Source: Mycobacterium sp. ITM-2016-00318
GTDB taxonomy: Bacteria; Actinomycetota; Actinomycetes; Mycobacteriales; Mycobacteriaceae
NCBI RefSeq assembly: GCF_002968285.2
Contig: NZ_CP134400.1
Location: 1,612,001 to 1,676,000, forward strand
Reading direction: 5' to 3'
Length of the DNA: 64,000 nucleotides
Both the position numbers and the translations under genes were made by a program. The notes beneath the pieces are model-generated. The model was not told the DNA's origin. It worked only from the letters and a program-made list of their open reading frames with translations, and did no database searches. Of this stretch, positions 26,077 through 36,933 are shown one piece after another. Position 1 is the first letter of the stretch; every line of letters begins with the position of its first letter.

Positions 26077-28927
26077 CGCGGCGAGCTCCTTCCGGGTCGA
26101 CGAGCACGGAACCGGTGACTTCGACGGGCACCAGGGTGCCGTCTACCGGGACGTGCAAGGTTTCTCCGATGCGGGCGTGGCCGCCCTTGACGAGCGCTAG
26201 CGCGAACGGCCGGCCCAGCTCGGCGCTTCGGTAGCTCGACGTGACGTGCCCGAGCATCGGCACCGGCGGCGGTGGCAACTGGTCGCCCTCGATGTACTCG
26301 ATGATCTGCGCCCCTTCGGGCAACACCGTGTCCGCATCGGTGGGAAGCAGCCCGACGAACTGTTTGCGCAACGGATTCAGGTTCTCGCTGCGGGTGAACG
26401 ACCGCTTACCGACGAAGTCGCGCTTCTTCTTCGACACTGCCCAGCTCATGCCGAGATCCTGCGGCGTGATCGTGCCGTCGGTGTCCTGCCCGATGATCGG
26501 GTAACCCTTCTCGGCGCGCAGGACGTGCATCGTCTCCGTGCCGTACGGCGTGATCCCGTGCCGCTCACCCGCGGCGATGAGGCGCTCCCACAACGCTGTT
26601 GCGTACCAACCCATGACGTTGACCTCGTAGGCCAGTTCACCGGAGAAGCTGACGCGGGCGATGCGGACATGCACGCCGTCGAGCGTGGTGTCCCGCCACG
26701 CCATGAACGGGAACGCCTCGTTGCTGACGTCGACATCACCGAACAATGCGCCGACGACGTCGCGCGACTTCGGGCCGACGACGGGGAAGGTGTGCCACTG
26801 CTCGGTGACCGACGTCAGCCGCACCCGCAGGTGCGGCCACTCGGTCTGCAGCCACTCCTCCATCCAGTCGAGGATCCGCGCCGCGCCGCCGGTGGTGGTG
26901 AACGCCATGTAGCGGGCGTCGGCCAACCGCATGACGGTGCCGTCGTCGATGACCATGCCGTCGACGCCGCACATGACGCCGTAGCGGACCATCCCGACCT
27001 TCAGCGTGCTCATCATGTTCGTGTAGAGCATGTCGAGGAACTGGCCCGCATCCGGCCCCTGCACGTCGATCTTGCCCAGCGTGGATCCGTCGAGGATGCC
27101 GACTCCGCTTCGCACAGCCGCACATTCGCGGAGGACGGCGCTTTCCATATCCTCACCCGGAAGCGGGTAGTAGCGGGGACGCTTCCACATGCCGACGTCC
27201 TCGAAAACCGCGCCGCGTTCGACGTGCCAATCATGCACCGCCGTTACCCGTTCGGGATCGAACATGTGGCCACGGGCGCGACCGGCCAGTGCGGCGAACG
27301 CCACCGGCGTGTACGGCGGACGGAACGTGGTGACGCCGAGGTCCTCCATCGGTACGCCGAGCAGATCGGACGTGATGCCAGAGGCGACCACACCGGACGT
27401 CTTGCCTTGATCGTGTGCGGTGCCGATCGTCGTGTAGCGCTTGATGTGTTCCATCGAGCGCATGCCTGCTCCTACCGCGCGGACCAGGTCGGCCACCGTT
27501 GCGTCGCGCTGGACGTCGACGAACTGGCGGGTCGCGGCCTTCGCGTCGGGCACGTACCACACGACCGCACCGGGGGCAGCTGCCGAAACCGGATCAGCTT
27601 CTCCGGCAATGGGGTTCGGCGGAGCGGAGAAGCCGAGTGCCTCGACCGCGGACGCTGCCGCCTCGCGGCCGCTGCGCAGGCATCCGGGTAGGTCGAACAC
27701 GCCGTCGGCCGATCCGACGACGCTGATCGCGTCGAGCGACTCACCGGGAACGAAGGCGCCGAGCGTGTCGTCGTAGCGCAGCTTGCCGCGGGCCTGGCTG
27801 AAGAGGTGCACCGCCGGATTCCAGCCACCGCTGACGAGCAATACGTCGCACGGGATGGCGACGGGAGCGGCGTCCTCGCCGGGCCGGTCGACGATCGCGT
27901 GGGTGACGCGTGCGTCGCCGCGCGTGCCGGTAACCATCGACGCCGGGCGGATTGTGATGCCGCGTGCGGTGCATTCGTCGCGTAGTTCCTGCCTGACGCC
28001 GGGGCGCGCATCGACGACCGCGTTGATCGCGACGCCCGCGTCGTGCAGGTCGAACGCCGCCAGGTAGGCGCTGTCGTTGGTGGTGAAAACGACTCCGTGC
28101 TCGCCGACCCTCACGCCGTACCGGTGCAGGAACGTCCGCGCGCCATTGGCAAGCATGATGCCGGGCCGGTCGTTGTCGGCGAACACCACGGGTCGCTCGT
28201 GGGCGCCCGCGGCGACGACGATGTGCCGCGCCCGGATCCGCCACACTCGCTGCCTGCTGACAGCGGCGGGCGCGTCGGCGCCCAGATGATCGGTACGCCG
28301 TTGCAGCGCAAGGACGAACCCGTCGTCGTAGTGGCCGAAGGCGGTAGTGCGTTGCAGGTGCAGCACGTCCGGGTAGGTCGCCAGTTCGGCGACGGCGTCG
28401 GCCACCCAGCCCAGGGCCGGCCTGCCCTCGATCAGGTCAGTGGAGCCGAGCAGGGCGCCGCCCGCTTCGCATTGTTCATCGATCAGCACGACCCGCGCCC
28501 CAGCCCGCGCCGCGGTCAACGCGGCGGCCAACCCGGCAGGCCCTGCACCGGCGACGAGCACGTCGGCATGCACGTGGGTGCTGTCGTACCTTGCGGTGTC
28601 GGGGATCTCTGCGAGCCGGCCCTGACCCGCAATGCCGCGCGCGACGAGGCCGTCGAACAGTTCGACCGTTGTCGCAAGCAGCATCGGCTCGGGGAACGGG
28701 TGCTCGATCTGGACGAGGCCACCGGTGTCCTCGGCCCATGCCGCGGTGAAGCCGCGCGGGCGGCCCAGCTTGATGCTGGTGGTCACCTGATGCACGCCGT
28801 TGGCGAGTAGCGCTGAGGCGAGCGTGTCACCGGCGTGCCCAGTCAGCTCCCGGTCGTTGAATGCGAAGCTCAGGGTCGTGTCCCGGGCAATGCGTCCACC
28901 CGTGCTGGTACGGAAATGTGCAGTCAT
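26069..28927 (-). CDS. soxA: Sarcosine oxidase alpha subunit
   Basis: 952 residues, full length. The N-terminus holds a ferredoxin-like segment (AFNDRELTGHAGDTLASALL), then an NAD-binding Rossmann domain (VLVAGAGPAGLAAALTAARAG). The C-terminal ~400 residues are a GcvT-like tetrahydrofolate-binding domain (YGVMCGVDGMVIDDGTVMRL, HVLRAEKGYPIIGQDTD). With SoxB, SoxD and SoxG it oxidises sarcosine to glycine, producing 5,10-methylene-THF when folate is present and H2O2. The ATG shares one base with the soxD stop (TGATG). A much longer upstream open frame is antisense shadow and was not used. Confidence 0.96.
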   Translation of the reverse strand: MTAHFRTSTGGRIARDTTLSFAFNDRELTGHAGDTLASALLANGVHQVTTSIKLGRPRGFTAAWAEDTGGLVQIEHPFPEPMLLATTVELFDGLVARGIAGQGRLAEIPDTARYDSTHVHADVLVAGAGPAGLAAALTAARAGARVVLIDEQCEAGGALLGSTDLIEGRPALGWVADAVAELATYPDVLHLQRTTAFGHYDDGFVLALQRRTDHLGADAPAAVSRQRVWRIRARHIVVAAGAHERPVVFADNDRPGIMLANGARTFLHRYGVRVGEHGVVFTTNDSAYLAAFDLHDAGVAINAVVDARPGVRQELRDECTARGITIRPASMVTGTRGDARVTHAIVDRPGEDAAPVAIPCDVLLVSGGWNPAVHLFSQARGKLRYDDTLGAFVPGESLDAISVVGSADGVFDLPGCLRSGREAAASAVEALGFSAPPNPIAGEADPVSAAAPGAVVWYVPDAKAATRQFVDVQRDATVADLVRAVGAGMRSMEHIKRYTTIGTAHDQGKTSGVVASGITSDLLGVPMEDLGVTTFRPPYTPVAFAALAGRARGHMFDPERVTAVHDWHVERGAVFEDVGMWKRPRYYPLPGEDMESAVLRECAAVRSGVGILDGSTLGKIDVQGPDAGQFLDMLYTNMMSTLKVGMVRYGVMCGVDGMVIDDGTVMRLADARYMAFTTTGGAARILDWMEEWLQTEWPHLRVRLTSVTEQWHTFPVVGPKSRDVVGALFGDVDVSNEAFPFMAWRDTTLDGVHVRIARVSFSGELAYEVNVMGWYATALWERLIAAGERHGITPYGTETMHVLRAEKGYPIIGQDTDGTITPQDLGMSWAVSKKKRDFVGKRSFTRSENLNPLRKQFVGLLPTDADTVLPEGAQIIEYIEGDQLPPPPVPMLGHVTSSYRSAELGRPFALALVKGGHARIGETLHVPVDGTLVPVEVTGSVLVDPEGARRDG

Positions 28928-29202
28928 CAGACCGTGGGCCTCTGCTCGTGCGGGCGGTAGACCCGCTGGAATCGGTAGGTCGCTGTGTCGCGGATGGCGT
29001 TGAACCAGCGGCGGCAACCGTGGCTGTGGGTCCACCGCTCGGCGAACAGCCCCTTGGGATTGCTGCGGAAGAACACGTAGTGCGCCCACTGCTCGTCGGT
29101 CAGCGTTTGGGGGTCCTCGGGATACGCCACGTGCGCCTCGCCGCCGTAGTGGAACTCTGTCTCTTCGCGCGGCCCGCACCACGGGCATTCGATGAGCTGC
29201 AT
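28927..29202 (-). CDS. soxD: Sarcosine oxidase delta subunit
   Basis: 91 residues, the standard size of the small zinc-binding delta subunit. MQLIECPWCGPREETEFHY carries the CxxC pair, and the HSHGCRRWFNA segment supplies further likely zinc ligands. YVFFRSNPKGLFAERW is strongly conserved. It sits between soxB (29 bp gap) and soxA (1-base overlap). The start is the ATG at 29202; longer open frames upstream are shadows of soxB. Confidence 0.95.
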   Translation of the reverse strand: MQLIECPWCGPREETEFHYGGEAHVAYPEDPQTLTDEQWAHYVFFRSNPKGLFAERWTHSHGCRRWFNAIRDTATYRFQRVYRPHEQRPTV

Positions 29203-29231
29203 CGTGTCGCTCCTGTATGTGAGTGGGGCTG

Positions 29232-30467
29232 TTAGTGCGCGACGCCCGCGGCGCCGTGTTCGTCGACCAGCGCGCCGGACACGAACCGGTCGAGGCCGAA
29301 AGGAGCGACGAACTCGTGCGGCTCGTCGTTGGCGATCGTGTCTGCCAGACACCACCCGATTCCCGGCGTCGCCTTGAAACCGCCTGTGCCCCAGCCCGCA
29401 TTGAGGTACAGATTCTCGTACGGGGTGCGGCTGACAATGGGGGACGCGTCGGGGCAGACGTCCACGATGCCGGCCCAGGTGCGCAGCAGGTGGGCGCGGG
29501 CGAAAATCGGGAACAACTCGACGGCGGCGCCCATCTGGCGCTCGATGATGTGGAATGCGCCGCGCTGACCGTAACCGTTGTAGGAGTCGATCCCCGCGCC
29601 CATCACGAGTTCGCCCTTGTGCGCCTGAGATACGTACACGTGCACCGCGTTCGACATCACGATCGTGGGGTGGACCGGCTCGAGCAGTTCGGACACCAGC
29701 GCCTGAAGCGGATGGCTCTGTAACGGTGTGCGGATCCCCAGCATGTCGGTCAGCGTCGACGTGTGCCCGGCCGCGCACAGTGCGACCCGCCCTGCGCTGA
29801 TGGTGCCCTGTGTCGTGCGCACTGCGGTCACCGTGTCACCGTCGGTGTCGAACCCGATGACCTCGCAGTTCTGGATGATGTCGATGCCCGCCTCATCGGC
29901 CCGGCGGGCGAAACCCCATGCGACGTAGTCGTGCTTGGCGATGCCTGCGCGCGGCTGGTAGGTGGCGCCGAGCACCGGATAGCGAATGTCGTTGGAGATA
30001 TTGATGATCGGGCACAGCTTCTTGACCTCGTCGGGGTCGACCCACTGGGCGTCGATGCCGTTGAGCTTGTTGGCCTCGACCCGACGCACGCTGTCGCGGA
30101 CGTCCTGCAGGCTGTGCGCGAGGTTGAGGACCCCGCGCTGGCTGAAGAGGATCGGATAGCCGAGGTCCTCCTCGAGTCCTTCCCAGAGCTTGAGCGCGTG
30201 CTCGTAGATGCGTGCGCTTTCGTCCCAGAGGTAGTTCGATCGGATCAGCGTGGTGTTGCGGGCCATGTTGCCGCCGGCCAGCCAGCCCCGCTCGAGCACC
30301 GCGACGTTGGTGATGCCGTGGTTCTCGGCGAGGTAGTGCGCGGTCGCGAGGCCGTGTCCGCCTCCGCCGACGATGACGACGTCGTAGGACTTCTTCGGTT
30401 GCGGTGTGCGCCAGAGAAACTCGGGATGGTCCGGCAGATGCGCGCCGGGAGGCGCCGACGGTGTCAC
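29232..30467 (-). CDS. soxB: Sarcosine oxidase beta subunit
   Basis: 411 residues, a D-amino-acid-oxidase-like FAD protein forming the catalytic core of heterotetrameric sarcosine oxidase. The dinucleotide motif [20 protein letters not shown] lies at about residue 30. [20 protein letters not shown] and [16 protein letters not shown] are family hallmarks. The enzyme holds FAD and a covalent FMN shared with the alpha subunit. The start overlaps the glyA stop by 4 bases, so the two are translationally coupled. Confidence 0.96.
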   Translation of the reverse strand: MTPSAPPGAHLPDHPEFLWRTPQPKKSYDVVIVGGGGHGLATAHYLAENHGITNVAVLERGWLAGGNMARNTTLIRSNYLWDESARIYEHALKLWEGLEEDLGYPILFSQRGVLNLAHSLQDVRDSVRRVEANKLNGIDAQWVDPDEVKKLCPIINISNDIRYPVLGATYQPRAGIAKHDYVAWGFARRADEAGIDIIQNCEVIGFDTDGDTVTAVRTTQGTISAGRVALCAAGHTSTLTDMLGIRTPLQSHPLQALVSELLEPVHPTIVMSNAVHVYVSQAHKGELVMGAGIDSYNGYGQRGAFHIIERQMGAAVELFPIFARAHLLRTWAGIVDVCPDASPIVSRTPYENLYLNAGWGTGGFKATPGIGWCLADTIANDEPHEFVAPFGLDRFVSGALVDEHGAAGVAH

Positions 30468-31792
30468 AGCGAGGCCTCCGTCAGGTTCGGGTACAGCGGG
30501 AAACGCTGCGACAGTACGTCGACCCTGGCGCGCAGGGCGTCGAGGTCGGCGTCGTCGGCGTCGGGCCGCAGCGCGAGGCTGATGATGTCGGCGACCTCAC
30601 GGAAGCCGTCGAGGTCGAAGCCGCGGGTCGCGAGCGCCGCGGTGCCGATGCGCACTCCCGAGCTGATCATGGGCGGCCGCGGGTCGAACGGAACAGCGTT
30701 GCGGTTGACGGTGATTCCGACCCGGTGGAGGCGGTCTTCTGCCTGCTTGCCGTCCAGCTCGGACTTGCGGAGGTCCACCAGCACCAGGTGCACGTCGGTG
30801 CCTCGCGACACCACGTTGATCCCCGCTTTACGCGAATCCTCCTGCAGGAGGCGCTCGGCAAGGATCTTCGAGCCGTCGAGGGTGCGCTGCTGACGCTCGC
30901 GAAATTCCGGCTCGGCGGCGAGCTTGAACGAGACCGCCTTGGCGGCGATGACATGTTCGAGCGGACCGCCCTGCTGGCCAGGGAAGACCGACGAGTTGAT
31001 CTTCTTGGCCAGCGCCTCGTCGTTGGTCAGAATGATCCCGCCGCGCGGGCCGCCGAGCGTCTTGTGCGTGGTGGAGGTGACGACGTGGGCATGAGGGACC
31101 GGTGACGGGTGCAGGTCGGCGGCCACCAAGCCTGCGAAGTGCGCCATGTCGACCATCAGGTACGCACCGACTTCGTCTGCGATGCGCCGGAATTCGGCGA
31201 AGTCGAGCTGCCGCGGATAGGCCGACCAGCCGGCCAGGATCAGCTTGGGCTTGCGTTCGTGGGCCAGCCGCTCGACCTCGGCCATGTCGACGCGGTGGTC
31301 GTCCTCGGACACATGGTAGGCGGCGACGTCGTAGAGCTTGCCGGAGAAATTCAGCTTCATCCCGTGGGTGAGGTGGCCGCCGTGCGGAAGGGCAAGCCCG
31401 AGGATGGTATCGCCCGGCGTGAGCAGAGCGGCCATCACCGCGGAGTTGGCCTGTGCACCCGAATGCGGCTGCACGTTCGCGAATTCGGCGCCGAACAGAC
31501 ACTTGAGCCGGTCGATGGCAAGCTGCTCCGTCACGTCGACGTGTTCGCAGCCGCCGTAATAACGCCGACCCGGGTACCCCTCGGCGTACTTGTTCGTGAG
31601 CACAGACCCCTGCGCCTGCATCACGGCCAGCGGCGCGAAATTCTCACTTGCGATCATCTCGAGGGTGCGCTGCTGACGGCTCAACTCGTCGGCGATGGCG
31701 CGATAGACCTCAGGGTCGAGCGCGGCGAGGCTCTCGCCCAAGATCGGGTTGGCGGCCTTCGCCGTGGTCAGTCCTGCGGTGTCGAGACTCAT
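30464..31792 (-). CDS. glyA: Serine hydroxymethyltransferase
   Basis: 442 residues, complete. The PLP lysine is Lys244 in [15 protein letters not shown]. Other motifs are [15 protein letters not shown] and [17 protein letters not shown]. It converts glycine plus 5,10-methylene-THF to serine, thus consuming both products of sarcosine oxidase. As the first gene of glyA-soxBDAG it is probably a pathway-specific paralogue, with a housekeeping glyA expected elsewhere. It has a good ribosome-binding site (AGGAAGG). The promoter region contains a GTTGATA/TATCAAC dyad overlapping TAATATATCA, 32 bp before the start. Confidence 0.96.
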   Translation of the reverse strand: MSLDTAGLTTAKAANPILGESLAALDPEVYRAIADELSRQQRTLEMIASENFAPLAVMQAQGSVLTNKYAEGYPGRRYYGGCEHVDVTEQLAIDRLKCLFGAEFANVQPHSGAQANSAVMAALLTPGDTILGLALPHGGHLTHGMKLNFSGKLYDVAAYHVSEDDHRVDMAEVERLAHERKPKLILAGWSAYPRQLDFAEFRRIADEVGAYLMVDMAHFAGLVAADLHPSPVPHAHVVTSTTHKTLGGPRGGIILTNDEALAKKINSSVFPGQQGGPLEHVIAAKAVSFKLAAEPEFRERQQRTLDGSKILAERLLQEDSRKAGINVVSRGTDVHLVLVDLRKSELDGKQAEDRLHRVGITVNRNAVPFDPRPPMISSGVRIGTAALATRGFDLDGFREVADIISLALRPDADDADLDALRARVDVLSQRFPLYPNLTEASL

Positions 31793-31810
31793 GCGCGCCT
31801 TCCTGCTCGC

Positions 31811-31835
31811 GTTGATACGTGACTAATATATCAAC
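31811..31835. promoter_or_regulatory. Candidate GntR operator in glyA/gntR divergent promoter
   Basis: GTTGATA (31811-31817) and TATCAAC (31829-31835) form a perfect 7-bp dyad. Inside it TAATATATCA (31824-31833) matches TGATATATCA in 9 of 10 positions. It is 32 bp upstream of glyA and about 70 bp upstream of the divergent GntR gene, so it could control both. Confidence 0.65.
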
Positions 31836-31902
31836 TGTGGGATAGAGTAAGATCAGATCGCGACCACGTCAATAGGCGGGTCGGGACGAGAAGGGATGGG
31901 CG

Positions 31903-32574
31903 ATGACGCTGTCGGAATTGTCGTTCGCCGACGTCCAGGCGGGCGTCGGAACCCATGCGGACCGTGCCTACGAAACGGTGCGCGAGCGGCTCGTCATGCT
32001 CGACATCCGGCCCGGTGAGCCGATCAACGACGACAGCCTTGCCGCCGAACTCGGGTTGGGTCGTACGCCCGTCCGCGAGGCGCTCAAGCGCCTGGAGCGC
32101 GATCGGCTGGTGATCGCGTATCCCCGTCGCGGCACCTTCGCCACCGCGGTGGACATGACCGACCTCGCCGACATCTCCGAGATCCGCAAGCAGCTGGAAC
32201 CGGTCGCGGCGGCCCGCGCGGCCCGCACGGCGACCGCAGAAGCCAAGGCGCGACTGACCAAGCTGGCGTACGGCATCGCGGGCATCGACGACACCGATGA
32301 CCCCCGCGAGATCTTGCGGCATGACGTCCACGTCCATCGCGAAATCTATCGGGCTTCAGGCAATCCCCACCTGGAGACGATCCTCGTCGGCCTTGACGCG
32401 CACGCGACGCGGATCTGGTGCCTCTTCCTCGACCGGCTTCCCGACGTCGGGAGCCACGTCCGCGAGCACATCGAACTGCTGGAAGCGATCGTCGCGGGCG
32501 ACGAGGACACCGCCGCCGACCTGACGCTGTCCCACGTCAACGGATTCGAGCAGGCGATCCGGGCGTTGCTGTAG
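31903..32574 (+). CDS. GntR-family regulator, FCD subfamily (tandem copy 1)
   Basis: 223 residues. The winged helix has AYETVRERLVMLDIRPGEPI and ELGLGRTPVREALKRLERDR. The FCD domain has DVHVHREIYRASGNPHLETI. It is closely similar to the next gene over its whole length (shared RLVMLDIRP/KLIMLDIRP, PRRGTFAT and GNPHLE), so the two arose by tandem duplication. It diverges from glyA-soxBDAG and is the best candidate for its local regulator. In this family a small carboxylate usually releases DNA; sarcosine, dimethylglycine or betaine are plausible ligands here, by inference. Confidence 0.92.
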   Translation: MTLSELSFADVQAGVGTHADRAYETVRERLVMLDIRPGEPINDDSLAAELGLGRTPVREALKRLERDRLVIAYPRRGTFATAVDMTDLADISEIRKQLEPVAAARAARTATAEAKARLTKLAYGIAGIDDTDDPREILRHDVHVHREIYRASGNPHLETILVGLDAHATRIWCLFLDRLPDVGSHVREHIELLEAIVAGDEDTAADLTLSHVNGFEQAIRALL

Positions 32575-32591
32575 ACCCACTCGGGGCGAAC

Positions 32592-32601
32592 TGATATATC
32601 A
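32592..32601. promoter_or_regulatory. Perfect TGATATATCA operator upstream of tandem GntR copy 2
   Basis: TGATATATCA is a perfect 10-bp palindrome, 28 bp before the GTG of the second tandem GntR gene. It is the best copy of the motif shared by six promoters of the betaine island and suggests autoregulation. Confidence 0.7.
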
Positions 32602-32628
32602 TCGTCGCACCAGGAGAAGGGTGCTGCA

Positions 32629-33306
32629 GTGACGGTTGTCGGTGTGGAATCGCTCGGCGAAGTCGACCTCGGTGCGATGTCGTTCGCCGATCAGGCGTAC
32701 CTCGTGATCCAGGACAAGCTGATCATGCTGGACATCCGGCCGAACGAGGCGATCGTCGAGAGCGAACTGGCCGCAGGGCTCAACCTCGGCCGAACGCCGG
32801 TACGTGAGGCCCTGAAGCGGTTGGAAGCCGATCGTCTGGTGGTGTCGTTTCCGCGTCGCGGCACCTTTGCCACCGGCGTCGACGTCGCCGATCTACGGCA
32901 TATCTCGCAAATCCGCGTGAACCTCGAACCCGTCGCTGCGCGGGCCGCCGCCGAGAACGCCTCTGCGGATGTGCGCGCGCATCTGCTGGAACTGGCCGAC
33001 CGGACCGACGCACTGGAGATCGGCACCATCGATCGTCATCAGTTGATGCGGTGGGATCTGCGGGTGCATCGCGCCATCTACCGTGCGACCGGCAATCCCC
33101 ATCTGGAGGATGTGCTGATCCGGTACGACAATCTCGCGACGCGCATCTTCTGCCTTTTCCTCGACCGGCTTCCCACGGTCGCGCAGCATGTTGGCGAGCA
33201 CACCCAACTGCTGCGCACCATCGCCGACGGCGACGGTGAAGCCGCCGCCGAGATCGCCCTCGCCCACGTCACCGGATTCGAGAAAGCCGTCCGCGCGATC
33301 GTCTGA
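32629..33306 (+). CDS. GntR-family regulator, FCD subfamily (tandem copy 2)
   Basis: 225 residues, starting at a GTG with a strong ribosome-binding site (AGGAGAAGG). The winged helix contains AYLVIQDKLIMLDIRPNEAI and NLGRTPVREALKRLEADR. The FCD domain contains DLRVHRAIYRATGNPHLEDV. The recognition helix RTPVREALKRLE is identical to that of copy 1, implying that both recognise the same operator, while the effector domains differ more. Two paralogues with one DNA site but different ligands would let two intermediates control the same regulon. It is convergent with the dimethylglycine oxidase gene. Confidence 0.92.
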   Translation: MTVVGVESLGEVDLGAMSFADQAYLVIQDKLIMLDIRPNEAIVESELAAGLNLGRTPVREALKRLEADRLVVSFPRRGTFATGVDVADLRHISQIRVNLEPVAARAAAENASADVRAHLLELADRTDALEIGTIDRHQLMRWDLRVHRAIYRATGNPHLEDVLIRYDNLATRIFCLFLDRLPTVAQHVGEHTQLLRTIADGDGEAAAEIALAHVTGFEKAVRAIV

Positions 33307-33335
33307 CTGGACCGCGTGGCTGGCGACGATCCCGG

Positions 33336-33358
33336 GACGCTGGGGGCAGCTCAGCGTC
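33336..33358. terminator. Candidate terminator between GntR copy 2 and DMG oxidase
   Basis: GACGCTG (33336-33342) pairs with CAGCGTC (33352-33358). A second dyad, CGTGAA (33361-33366) with TTCACG (33375-33380), follows directly and reaches the stop of the convergent gene. Together they may terminate both transcripts. Confidence 0.5.
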
Positions 33359-33375
33359 AACGTGAATGTCTATGT

Positions 33376-35853
<2,478 letters not shown>

Positions 35854-35876
35854 TTACGTTCGGATTGATCTACAAC

Positions 35877-35886
35877 TGATATACCA
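35877..35886. promoter_or_regulatory. Candidate GntR operator upstream of DMG oxidase
   Basis: TGATATACCA, one mismatch to the TGATATATCA consensus, 42 bp upstream of the start of the dimethylglycine oxidase gene. Confidence 0.55.
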
Positions 35887-35923
35887 AAATAAGATTTCTG
35901 TGCGGAGCGGTCAACTTTGTTAG

Positions 35924-35936
35924 CGCATGGCGCAAC
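35924..35936 (-). promoter_or_regulatory. Candidate IclR operator (motif GTTGCGnnnTGCG)
   Basis: On the minus strand GTTGCGCCATGCG, within a wider imperfect palindrome, 76 bp upstream of the IclR start. The same GTTGCG-N3-TGCG occurs on the plus strand at 38747-38759 before the Rieske ferredoxin gene and was not noticed before the other genes of the island. Confidence 0.45.
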
Positions 35937-36011
35937 CGGTTCCTCCTTGAGCAACGCGCCCGCGATGGGTGGGTCACGAACAAGCCGGGCTGTCTCGGTA
36001 ATGTCGCCGCT

Positions 36012-36794
36012 GTGAGCAACGGGACCTCCGAAGCGGGCGGCGGGGGTGTGCAGTCAGTTGACCGTGCAGTTTGCGTGCTCGAGATCCTCGCCCGCCTCGG
36101 TGAAGCCGGGGTGACCGAACTCGCCAGCGAAATCGGGGTCCACAAGTCGACGGTGTCGCGGTTGCTCACCGCGCTCGAGGAGCATGAACTCGTCGAGCAG
36201 GCACATGAACGAGGCAAGTATCGGCTCGGGTTCGGGATTCTGCGGCTGGCCAATGCGGTTTCCGGGCAACTCGACATCACCCGTCAGGGCCGCGAGATTT
36301 GCGAACGGCTTGCCGTCGAGATGGGAGAGACGGTCAACATCGCGGTGCTGCGATCACACTATGTGGTCAACGTCGACCAGGCCCGCGGCCCGACCTCGGT
36401 CGGCAGTCACAACTGGGTCGGTGAGTTGACGCCGCTGCACGCGACGTCGAGCGGCAAGATCCTGCTGGCGTCCATGTCGGTGGAAGGGCGACATGACCTG
36501 CTCAAAGAGGCGGGGTTGACCCGCTACACCGAACACACCATCACCTCGTTCGACGACCTGGATCATCAACTCGATTCGATCGCACGCGACGGCTATGTCG
36601 TGTCGATGGAAGAGTTCGAGCATGGGCTGACCGCGGTGGCGGCGCCGATTCGCGATCACACCGGCACGGTCATCGCGGCGCTCAGCGTCTCGGGCCCGGT
36701 CTACCGGCTGACCGAAGACAGGGCTCGCGAGATCGCCCCCGCTGTCGTCTCCGCCGCCGCCTCGGTCTCGGAACGCATGGGCCACCAGGGCTGA
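36012..36794 (+). CDS. IclR-family transcriptional regulator
   Basis: 260 residues, intact. The winged helix (about 15-75) is recognisable in VQSVDRAVCVLEILARLGE and GVHKSTVSRLLTALEEHELV. The effector domain (about 80-255) contains LHATSSGKILLASM and the C-terminal GLTAVAAPIRDHTGTVIAAL and SVSGP. It starts at GTG. It lies between the DMG oxidase (divergent) and the BCCT transporter (same strand, 139 bp). IclR proteins commonly control catabolic operons, and a GTTGCGnnnTGCG motif shared with the Rieske operon suggests that it governs the first, betaine-demethylating step. Confidence 0.92.
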   Translation: MSNGTSEAGGGGVQSVDRAVCVLEILARLGEAGVTELASEIGVHKSTVSRLLTALEEHELVEQAHERGKYRLGFGILRLANAVSGQLDITRQGREICERLAVEMGETVNIAVLRSHYVVNVDQARGPTSVGSHNWVGELTPLHATSSGKILLASMSVEGRHDLLKEAGLTRYTEHTITSFDDLDHQLDSIARDGYVVSMEEFEHGLTAVAAPIRDHTGTVIAALSVSGPVYRLTEDRAREIAPAVVSAAASVSERMGHQG

Positions 36795-36870
36795 CGCTCA
36801 GTTCGACGCGTATCACGTCACAACGTCAAAGAACTTCTGTCGAACGCTGGTGTATCACTCTGGAGCGCTC

Positions 36871-36880
36871 TAATATATCA
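36871..36880. promoter_or_regulatory. Candidate GntR operator upstream of the BCCT gene
   Basis: TAATATATCA, one mismatch to TGATATATCA, 54 bp upstream of the GTG of the betaine carrier gene. Confidence 0.55.
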
Positions 36881-36933
36881 GCGTTGGTGTGGCCGCTGTC
36901 ACACCCGCCTGAATCAGCCTCAGGAGTCTGACT

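Noticed and set aside
28928..29437. Upstream extension of soxA to a 1122-residue protein
   Set aside because: The extra N-terminal part overlaps soxD and soxB in another frame; the known soxA N-terminus begins at the ATG at 28927.
30464..31792. Is glyA the housekeeping copy?
   Set aside because: It is first in the soxBDAG operon with a GntR-type operator, so a pathway-specific paralogue is more likely, but the window cannot show whether another copy exists.
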